Position numbers and translations under genes: made by a program | Assembly (NCBI GenBank): GCA_000198515.1 | Contig: FP929140.1 | Location: 62,001-126,000 of the forward strand | Reading direction: 5' to 3' | Source: a gamma proteobacterium HdN1 | GTDB taxonomy: Bacteria; Pseudomonadota; Gammaproteobacteria; Pseudomonadales; Ketobacteraceae | DNA: 64,000 bases | Notes under the pieces: model-generated | Seen by the model: only the letters and a program-made list of their open reading frames with translations | What the model was told of the DNA's origin: nothing | Database searches by the model: none | Part shown: positions 38,006-46,000 of the stretch, one piece after another | Layout of the letters: each line of letters starts with the position of its first letter | How positions within the stretch are numbered: position 1 is the stretch's first letter

Positions 38006-38054
38006 AAAGATGCCGTTTACCAAAGATACCGTTATACCACAAATGCCGTTTATT
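38006..38054. repeat. Three degenerate 16/17-bp tandem repeats before a thioesterase
   Basis: Units 38006-38021, 38022-38038 and 38039-38054 share (a)aa(g)at(g/a)ccgtttacc-like sequence with three or four differences. The start of a fourth copy (aaagat) follows. The array ends 24 bp upstream of the thioesterase ATG at 38079. Confidence 0.75.
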
Positions 38055-38078
38055 AAAGATCGTGGAGAACCTTTGCGG

Positions 38079-38519
38079 ATGACTGATTTGCCTCACGCTT
38101 CCCCTAACCCTGCCAAGCCGAGCCTAGAAGAACTGCAGGCTTTCCTGTTGCGGGAGTTTCCGCAGAGTCGCGCAACTGTGGAGGCGCTTGGGCCAATGAC
38201 CGCCACGCTGCGTTTACGGGTCACCGACGCCGATTTGCGGCCGGGTGGCACGGTGTCTGGGCCGTCTATGATGGGCGTTGCTGATGCCGCACTGTATATT
38301 GCGATTTTGGGGGAAATTGGAATCGTCCCTTTGGCGGTAACCACCAATCTTACGATTAACTTTTTGCGCAAGCCGCGCGCCAACTGCGACCTCTTGGGGA
38401 AGTGCAGGATGATCAAGATTGGCCGAACGCAAGCGGTAGGCGAGGTAAGCCTGTACTCTGATGGCGATGATCAGAATCCGGTGGCCCATGTGGTGGGCAC
38501 TTACGCGATTCCGCGCTAA
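38079..38519 (+). CDS. PaaI-type hotdog thioesterase
   Basis: The 146-residue hotdog-fold protein shows RPGGTVSGPSMMGVADAALY and TTNLTINFLRKPRANCDLLG, typical of PaaI/YigI-like acyl-CoA thioesterases. The usual catalytic Asp/Glu region is represented by MMGVADAAL. ATG 38079 is chosen because ggagaacc lies upstream; a longer in-frame start would translate the tandem repeats. The substrate is unknown. It converges with the lytic transglycosylase 6 bp away. Confidence 0.83.
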   Translation: MTDLPHASPNPAKPSLEELQAFLLREFPQSRATVEALGPMTATLRLRVTDADLRPGGTVSGPSMMGVADAALYIAILGEIGIVPLAVTTNLTINFLRKPRANCDLLGKCRMIKIGRTQAVGEVSLYSDGDDQNPVAHVVGTYAIPR

Positions 38520-38525
38520 GGACGG

Positions 38526-39011
38526 CTAGCGAGTGGCGACGATGGCAGGGGTTTGGGCTGCTGCGCTGTTGTAGTAGTCGTAGAATCGCTTCACTTTCGC
38601 CACATAATTGGAGCGGATGTTGCGCCGATCACTGCTGAATCCTGCGTTGTAAGCACCAACGGAATCCCACTTCTTGCCGCGTGTGGCGAAATTTGTGGCC
38701 AAAATCCAAGCGCCAACATGGATGTTGATGCAGGCGTCGCGGATGACTTGTTCGCGGGGAATGCCAAATTCAGTTTCGAGTTGCGTAAACCAGCGGCTGT
38801 TGATTTGCATGATGCCGTAATCGGTGCTGCCGTTGGTGTTGCGGTTGACTGCGCTTTGGTTGAAGTTGGATTCTACGCGCGCGATGGCGTAGAGCAGTGG
38901 TTGCGGCACGGAATAGCGTTCAGCAGCAGCGCGAAAGCAGGCTTCATCGAAGGCCTGTGCGGTGCCGATCCAGCCGGCAAATAGGAGTAGGAACGGTATT
39001 ATTTTTGTCAT
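38526..39011 (-). CDS. Secreted lytic transglycosylase (SLT family)
   Basis: The 161-residue protein has a signal peptide ([20 protein letters not shown]) and an SLT/VirB1-like domain. The catalytic Glu is in [14 protein letters not shown], with landmarks [24 protein letters not shown] and SVGAYNAGF. It cleaves peptidoglycan glycan strands. Small enzymes of this type often serve envelope-spanning machines, but none is encoded nearby. It is divergent from the NRPS-like operon. Confidence 0.9.
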   Translation of the reverse strand: MTKIIPFLLLFAGWIGTAQAFDEACFRAAAERYSVPQPLLYAIARVESNFNQSAVNRNTNGSTDYGIMQINSRWFTQLETEFGIPREQVIRDACINIHVGAWILATNFATRGKKWDSVGAYNAGFSSDRRNIRSNYVAKVKRFYDYYNSAAAQTPAIVATR

Positions 39012-39141
39012 CCCAGAACCTTACCTGCAAAACTGGCTCGAATCAATCGCCCTTTGGTTTTGTTCTGTTAACAGGAAGCGGCGCTTAGGGCGTTTCTGCT
39101 TGCTACGCTTCTGGCCTTTGTCGTGAAAAATTCCGCTAAAA

Positions 39142-39165
39142 ACAAGCACATTGCAGCGTGCTTGT
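39142..39165. promoter_or_regulatory. Inverted repeat upstream of the NRPS-like operon
   Basis: Perfect eight-base arms acaagcac (39142-39149) and gtgcttgt (39158-39165) are separated by 8 nt. They lie in the 263-bp divergent region between the lytic transglycosylase and the NRPS-like genes. An operator or short hairpin is possible; no regulator is known. Confidence 0.45.
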
Positions 39166-39274
39166 AGTCGTTTGTGGTTTTATCCAGCGCCATCCAAGGG
39201 TAGAATCATTGGTCTTGCTCGCAGCAGCTCTTGTTTGCGATTTCTCTCCCTTCCGTTTTGCGAGTGCACCGTTT

Positions 39275-42200
39275 ATGTCTGTGTCACCTCAATCCTCCAC
39301 CGTAATTTGTTCCCACCGCTTGAGCTTTGTTCAGCAGCGACGCTGGTTTATGGAGCAGCTGCAATCTCCATCCGGCGTTTCCAACGCGGCGGTTGGGGTG
39401 CGAATTTATGGAGCACTGGATTGTCAGCAGCTTGTGGCCCATTTGAACACGGCAGTTGCGGCGCAAGCGATTTTCCGCAGTCGCTATGTGTTGGGAGGCG
39501 ATGATGCGCCGGAAGCGCAGGTGCTAGCCGAATCCGGATTTCAGTTGCGAGAAGAGGATTTTTCCCAGCAGTACGTGCAATCAAATGCAGATAAATTGCT
39601 GGAACGCCGCTTGCAGCAGGAGCAGCAGGTAAAGTTCGATCTCGCGCAGCCGCCGCTGCTGACGGGCGTTTTGCTGAAACTCGCAGAAAATGAGCATCTA
39701 CTGGTTTTGGTGGCCCACCCGATTGTTGCGGATCCCCACAGCCTTGGGCGTTTTGTTGCAGCTTGGCTCAAGCGTTTTGTCGTTCAGATTGATCAAGGCA
39801 AGGACGCGGGGGGTGTGGACGAGGCTCGCACTCGGGATTATGGGCATTATGCGGATTGGCAACAGCAACAATGGCGGGATAGTGCGTGGGTCACTGCTCT
39901 GCGTGAGGTGTCGGACACCTTGCATGGTGCACATCGGGCGTTAGAGCTTCCTTGGGATCATCGTCGCGCTACAGCGCCAGCGCGCACGGTCTATTCCTTG
40001 GCCTTGCCGGTGTCGCCGAACGTGCTTGCGCGGCTTGCCGGCACAGGGGAGCGCCACGGGCTGCGCTTGGATGCGATGTTGTGTGGCTTGTATGCGCTGC
40101 TGCTGGCGCGGCTATCGTCGCAGACCGGATTCTGCCTTGGGATGCCCGTGAATTCCTGTCCGCAAGAGTGGCAAGACGTGGGCTGTGGGCCCTTTGAAAA
40201 TTTATTGCCCTTGCGCGCGCAGCTGGCGTTTGATGAAACGCTGTTGCAATGGCTTTTGGATATGCAGGCCCACTTGGATTTTATGCTGGCTCGCAGGATG
40301 CTGCCGATTGAAAAGGTGCAGGAAGCGCTGGCGGCGCCTGCTGCGGGCGGCCAGCTGCCTTGGTTGCGGGTGGCTTTTGCATGTCAGCAGCAGCCAAGCT
40401 CGTACCCAGTTTGCAACAGTCTTCGCTTTGAGCCGATCTGTCTGCGCTCAGAGCGCTCCCTGTTTGACCTTCAATTAACGGTGTTGACGGGGGATAAGCC
40501 GCATTTTGTGTGGCAGTTTAACCGCGACCTCTTGGAAAAGGGCACCATAGAACAATGGCATCGCTATTTGTTGACCCTGCTGGAATCAGCGAGTACAGGG
40601 ATGGAGGCAAGCGCGGGGAGTGTTGCGCTGTTGGATCGTGCGCAGCAGCAGCAACTGCTAAAGCAGCTGAGTGGTGGCGATATCAAAATTGCTCGTGAGC
40701 AGAGCTTGTATGGTCGCATTGCTTTGTTGGCGCGCCAGGTGCCTCGCCACACTGCGATTATTCAAGGGGAGCGTTTTGTTCGCTATCAGTCGCTCGTGCA
40801 GCAGGCGGAAGGCTGGGCGGCGGCGCTGCGGGATTTGGGTGTAAAGCGCGGTGCGCGCGTGGTTATGCCGATGCCGCGCTCTGCCGAAGCGTTTGTTGCC
40901 TTGCTGGCGGTATGGCGTGCGGGTGGGTGCGCGGTCCCTGTGCCGCAGCGTTATTCTGAAGAGCAGGCCCGCACTTTGTTGCTTCAGGTGCAGCCGGTTG
41001 TAGTGTTGTTCCATGCAGGCTCACCGGTCAGTGAACACATGAAGTGCTGGCGGGGTGCGGCGAGCGGTGTGTGTGAATTTACTTCGCTGATGGGGCTTGC
41101 GAACGATGGCCGGTTGCGCGAGGAGCCTGCTCCCGCACAGGATGGTTTCGCCGTCATGCTTACGAAAGGGAGCACTGATCCGCGCCATGTGCCGGTATTT
41201 ATCCCGATCACGCACGGCGCTTTGCTTGCTCTGTTTCATTCACTGACGCAGCGTATGCAGTTGCGCGCCAACGCGCAGTGGCTTGCGATGGCGGAGTTTT
41301 ATCAAGACATAAGCTTGGTAGAGGCGCTAATGCCGTTGCTGAGTGGTGCTTGCCTTGTGGTTGCCGAACCGAACGATTTGGAAACGGTGGATCAATGGGC
41401 AGTATTGATACAGCAGCGCTCGGTCACTTGCATGATTGCGCCGCCGGAGCGGTTCCACGAATTATTACAGCATCATGCTTTGCCCGCCGAAAGTTATTTG
41501 TTTTCACGCAACCACTCGCTAAAGCCGGATTGGCTGCAGGAATTCTTGCATGCGGGCGCGACGGTTGTGAACCTGTTTGGCACGCCTGAGAGCGGCATCA
41601 TCAACGCCCTGCAGATCGTTCGTGATTTGCGCGGTGGAGTGATGGAGGAAGGTGTTTCCCTAGGTGCTCCCTTGCAGAATACACACTTGCGGATTCTGGA
41701 TGAGCAAATGGCGCAGGTCATGCCTGGCGGAATTGGTGATTTGCTCGTGGGCGGTGATGTTGTGAGCCCCGGCTATTGGCAGCGCGACGAGTTGGTGCGG
41801 GAGAGGTTTGTTCAGGTTGGCGGGGATTGTTATTTTCGCACCGGATTTCGCGCGCGGCTGGCAAGCGATGGGCAGGTTTTTTTGGTGGAAGCGACGCGAG
41901 AGGAGATCGAACCGCCACAGGCCCTGCCGCATCCGAGCTTGGAGCAGGCCGTCTTGCGTTGCTGGCAATTTATGCTCGAACGCGATGAGATTGACCCAGA
42001 ACAACCCTTTGCGGAGTTGGGTGGCAGCTCATTGGTAGCGTTGCGCTTGGTAGCTCATGTCAATCGTTATTTCGGCGCAACTTTGCCCTTAGCAATGCTG
42101 TTGCAGGCGGCCACTGTGCGGGCGCAAGCGTGGTGTTTGCAGGGGGCGGGGGTTTCGGTAGAGCCGCTGAGCTTGCAAACTCTGCACGCAGGCAGTGCAG

Positions 42201-43015
42201 GCAGCATGCCTTGGGTGTTGCTGTTTGATGAGTACGGTTCGGTGGCTTCTTGGAAGGCGCAGTATGCGCAGATTTTGGCAACCAAAGATTCGCATTCAGC
42301 GGCCGGTGTTCATGGTCAACACGGTTCTGTTTATGATCAGGTGCTCATGAGTACGCCGGTTTTCGCGCTTCACTGTAACCGTTACGAGGGTGCAAAGTCA
42401 CTTGCGGAGCTTGGAGGGGAGTGTATTGCTGCGCTTCCCGAAGGTCGGTTTGTGCTGGCGGGTGCAGGCTTCGGGGGCGCCTTGGCTGCGGCCATTGCAA
42501 TGCAGATTCCTGAACGGATCAGCCGACTTGAATTACTGGACGCACCGCCAAAGTGGGATGAGCCACTTGCTGCGGAGGCGAAAAGTGAGCACGAAGAGCA
42601 GTTGGCCTTGTTTCACCGTCAATTGTGGCGAGACGGTGTGTGTGGTGTGTTTGCAATGCCGGTGCGTGCCTGGCTTCCGGCGCAGGGTCTGCTTGCGTTA
42701 GGCGCCGCGAGTGGCTGGGAGCTTTCTGCAAAGTCGCTGGATGTTGTGCGGGTAGAGGGTGGCCGTGATTCGCTGCTGTCGCGATGGTTTGCCCAAATGT
42801 ACGAGGAAAGCGCCGCCGCGCGCGAGTGGACAGCAGGAGAGAATGCTGGCCAAGGCGAGGTTGAGCAGGGTTTAGAAAGCGCGAACGGGCCAGAGTTGGC
42901 CGCTAGTCGCACGTCGCTACCCCAAGATGCACAAGGTTCTCAAACGTCGGAAAAGCCTCAAACACCGCAAACTTCCCAAATACCGCAAATACAAGAAACA
43001 GGAGCCTATGCATGA
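39275..43015 (+). CDS. NRPS-like protein 1: C-A(truncated)-PCP-TE, catalytically degenerate
   Basis: The 1246-residue protein follows the order C (about 10-430), A (about 475-870), PCP (about 885-955), TE-like (about 965-1170), then a Gln/Ser/Thr-rich tail. The C motif HHxxxDG reads HPIVADP (148-154): the catalytic second His is Pro and the Gly is Pro. In the A domain, the A3 loop reads LTKGSTDPRHVPV without the PKG Lys. A7 YRTGD reads FRTGF (Phe 858 for Asp). Only about 60 residues separate it from the carrier serine, so the C-terminal A subdomain with A8 and the A10 Lys is missing. The PCP keeps ELGGSSL (Ser 919). The TE nucleophile elbow is GAGFGG (Gly 1065 for Ser). ATG 39275 is preferred to an in-frame GTG at 39158 that would begin inside an inverted repeat; the ribosome site is weak. 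The stop overlaps the next ATG (ATGA). Confidence 0.85.
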   Translation: MSVSPQSSTVICSHRLSFVQQRRWFMEQLQSPSGVSNAAVGVRIYGALDCQQLVAHLNTAVAAQAIFRSRYVLGGDDAPEAQVLAESGFQLREEDFSQQYVQSNADKLLERRLQQEQQVKFDLAQPPLLTGVLLKLAENEHLLVLVAHPIVADPHSLGRFVAAWLKRFVVQIDQGKDAGGVDEARTRDYGHYADWQQQQWRDSAWVTALREVSDTLHGAHRALELPWDHRRATAPARTVYSLALPVSPNVLARLAGTGERHGLRLDAMLCGLYALLLARLSSQTGFCLGMPVNSCPQEWQDVGCGPFENLLPLRAQLAFDETLLQWLLDMQAHLDFMLARRMLPIEKVQEALAAPAAGGQLPWLRVAFACQQQPSSYPVCNSLRFEPICLRSERSLFDLQLTVLTGDKPHFVWQFNRDLLEKGTIEQWHRYLLTLLESASTGMEASAGSVALLDRAQQQQLLKQLSGGDIKIAREQSLYGRIALLARQVPRHTAIIQGERFVRYQSLVQQAEGWAAALRDLGVKRGARVVMPMPRSAEAFVALLAVWRAGGCAVPVPQRYSEEQARTLLLQVQPVVVLFHAGSPVSEHMKCWRGAASGVCEFTSLMGLANDGRLREEPAPAQDGFAVMLTKGSTDPRHVPVFIPITHGALLALFHSLTQRMQLRANAQWLAMAEFYQDISLVEALMPLLSGACLVVAEPNDLETVDQWAVLIQQRSVTCMIAPPERFHELLQHHALPAESYLFSRNHSLKPDWLQEFLHAGATVVNLFGTPESGIINALQIVRDLRGGVMEEGVSLGAPLQNTHLRILDEQMAQVMPGGIGDLLVGGDVVSPGYWQRDELVRERFVQVGGDCYFRTGFRARLASDGQVFLVEATREEIEPPQALPHPSLEQAVLRCWQFMLERDEIDPEQPFAELGGSSLVALRLVAHVNRYFGATLPLAMLLQAATVRAQAWCLQGAGVSVEPLSLQTLHAGSAGSMPWVLLFDEYGSVASWKAQYAQILATKDSHSAAGVHGQHGSVYDQVLMSTPVFALHCNRYEGAKSLAELGGECIAALPEGRFVLAGAGFGGALAAAIAMQIPERISRLELLDAPPKWDEPLAAEAKSEHEEQLALFHRQLWRDGVCGVFAMPVRAWLPAQGLLALGAASGWELSAKSLDVVRVEGGRDSLLSRWFAQMYEESAAAREWTAGENAGQGEVEQGLESANGPELAASRTSLPQDAQGSQTSEKPQTPQTSQIPQIQETGAYA
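42956..42991 (+). repeat. Two 18-bp repeats encoding the NRPS-like protein 1 tail
   Basis: Units 42956-42973 and 42974-42991 share a c(t/c)caaa(c/t)accgcaaa core and encode PQTPQTSQIPQIQ. This low-complexity tail may serve as a linker or docking segment towards the second protein. Confidence 0.65.
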
Positions 43016-46000
43016 GCGAGCTGAATATCCATCGGGTCGAGGCCATGCTGGCTCATCTGAATGCGTGTGGTTTGAGTATTGGGGTCAACGCAGGCCAATT
43101 TTGCTTGCAAGCCTCTAGTGGTGGTGGCGTGCAAGAAAACGATATTGCCGCACTGCGAGGTCTGCTTCAGGCCTTAGGGTTAACGACGAACACTCATGGC
43201 GCTGCGGTGGGAGATGAGTTTGCAAACAAGTTGCAAGGAATTCCCGCGCTTTTGATCCCAGATACACAAGCTTACGGGAAGATGCTCCGCTTGCCTGTTT
43301 CGGGCTGTGATTTGGGTGTGTTGCGGCACAAGGCTGGCGCTTGGCTTTCCTCTTTTTTGGGGGTCGGCGCAACTCTGTTTGCCCTGCTGTCTGCGCGTTA
43401 TCAGTCGCGTGGTTTGTGGCTGGAGGAGTTGAGTGCGGGCATTGGTCAGTGTGGCGTTGCAGATGACGTGCCTCTTGCTTGGTTTTCGCTTTCATCCATG
43501 CAAGGATACTTGCCTCAAGACGGCAGCTTGCGAGAGGCAGTTCATCAGGTTTCCGGAAGCCTGATGGTGGCTGCTTTGAGTGCGGGCGATTCGTTGGACT
43601 TAGCGCTGTCGTTGCCGGATGCGCATGAAGGGGATTTCCTCACATGGCATTATTGTGAGGCGCTGCTTGATGAAGGCTTTGTGCGCCAACTACACGAGGA
43701 TTATGTTGCGCTGTTGCAGCAGGCAAGTGCGCTGATTACGCCGGTTTTGTCGGCCATTGATCTGCCGCTGGCGGCGCGAAAAGCAGACGATGCAGAGTTT
43801 GCTGAGGTCGTAGAGGAAGTGATCACGGTTGCTCCCACAAATGAAACTTCGGGAGCGGTTCGCCGTGATGCGAGCGCGTTATGGCGAACGGTTCAGGCGG
43901 TGATTGATCTTCATGTGAAGCCAGAGGACATACGAACGGAATCTGCGCCGGTGGCGTCTCCTGTAATCGCTGAGTCCGCCGTTACGAGTGCAGCTCGCGC
44001 TGTTGAGCACGGCAGTGAAGCGGCGGTTCTCGCGCTGCGCGAAGACACTCTCTCACCCCAGCAATGGCTGATCGCTCTGGATGAGCGCATCCACGGTGTA
44101 GGGGTGCGAAATACGGTGATTGCAGCATGTATGCAGCTCGGTTTGGAAGCGGGCTCTGGCCTAGGCGGAAAAGCGTCGCGCACCGATCCGGAGCGTGCGC
44201 AGCGTGCTTTGCAGGCGCTGATGCAACGCCATGCGTTATTACGAACCAGCTTTGTTTGGTGCGATGAGATTCCTTCGGCGGAGTCTGTGCTCCCGATGGA
44301 ATCCCTAGATGCTGCGAAGGCGTCTGCAATTGCATGGCCACGGCTGCATGAAAACCCCGCAGTACCTTGGCGCGTCTCTGTGCTTTCTGTTGCCGGTGAA
44401 GGCGCGCACGCAGACCTTCACGCCAGCGCGAAAAAGTGGCTTGCGAACGGCGCGAGCGTAGCGCTGCCAATGTTTGGTGAAGGCCTGCCGTGGCGCGCCG
44501 AACTCGCTACCGTATCCAATGGTGATGAGCGTTTGGCCGTTTGGCGCATGTGTTTCAATGCGGCGATTGCTGATCAACATACTGCGGAACGCTGGCTGGC
44601 CGAATGGCAAGCTTTGTATGCTGGCGAGGTGCTGTCTCCTGTTGCGACGCAATATGCAGATTACGTTGGCGATCTATGGAAGAAAGCAGCGCTTTCATCG
44701 CTGATGCCTAGCACAGAGGCGGATGTTTTTTGGAAGGAGACCCTGCAGAGGGTGCGTCCAGTTCGGTGGCCGCTTGCGACGAGCTCGATAGGGGGGGCGC
44801 TCAGTTCGACGATAGAGGCAGAACTTGTACAGCGAGTGCGGGTTGCTGCAACCGCTTGGCAGGTCAGTATGGAAAGCGTATTTCTTGCCGCCTATGCGGC
44901 CTTGCTCCAGCGTTATATTGGCGGCGATTCGTTTGCCATTGGCGTTGAGTTTGCTAACCGGCAAGGTGCTGCTCGGCAATCCTTACTCGGCCCACTTAGC
45001 AATCGCTTGCCTTTTGTTGCACAAATGTCGGCGGGCAGGCCCAGTGTTCGCCATCGTGTAGAGCAGGTTGATAGCCAGTGGCAAGATATGGCGCTCTACC
45101 AAGATACGCCGGCGCTGGCCTTGCTGCCGATGCTTTCGGCTCTGCGTGGTGGCGCTGTTGCGAGCGCTGAAAATGGCGCAAATGCTACACCATTGATGTT
45201 TGGCTTCGCCTATCGCGAATTGCCGGGCACTGCGGCGCTGCCGTTGGTTGCTCGTGGTTTGCAGCTGATGCCAATGGATGCGCGTCAGGCGCGTTTTGGA
45301 ATAGAGCTACGAGTTCATTGCGGTGAGTGGCAGGCGACAGAAGTAAGCCTTGCGTTTCAGGCGGGTTTTTTGGATTCAGTGCTTGCCGAGCATTGGTTTG
45401 AGCAGTATTTGCACCTCTTGAGCGGTATGGTGAATAGCGCGGATTCCGATCTTGCGCTTTTGTCGGTGCAAAGTTTGCCCGACCAACAGGAAGTATTTGA
45501 TCGGTTTAACCGTGAGGCGCGTTCACTTCCGACGTTTCTTCCTCATTTTAGCCTCTGGTGGCAGCGCCAATGCTATGGGGTGCCAAATAACGTCGCGGTT
45601 GTGGGTGTGGAGGGGCGCATTAGTTATATCGAGCTGGATGCCATTACCAATCAGCTTGCGCGTTATTTGCAAGCGAAGGGCGTGGGGGTTGGCGACCGGG
45701 TGGGTTTGTTGCTACCGCGCGATCCCATGCTGCTGGCTTCTGTGCTGGCGCTCTTCAAACTCGGTGCTGCGTGGATACCATTGCATTCGAGCTGGTCGGT
45801 AGAGCTTCAGCAACAGGTGCTTGCTCACGGAGAAGCGAGTTGCGTACTGCATGACTCGGAGCGTAGCCCTTGGCAGGGAGAGTTGCCGGCAATTGAGGTT
45901 TCCTATTCCGATGATGTGTGGCAGAAGTGCTCCGATGTGCCCTTTGATGAAGTCGATGATGCCGGTTTGCTGGCGTGCATCCTTTACCCCACAGAAAACA

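Noticed and set aside
38010-38078. Longer thioesterase start at 38010
   Set aside because: It would translate degenerate tandem repeats (MPFTKDTVIPQMPFIKD) and has no ribosome site; ATG 38079 fits the family.
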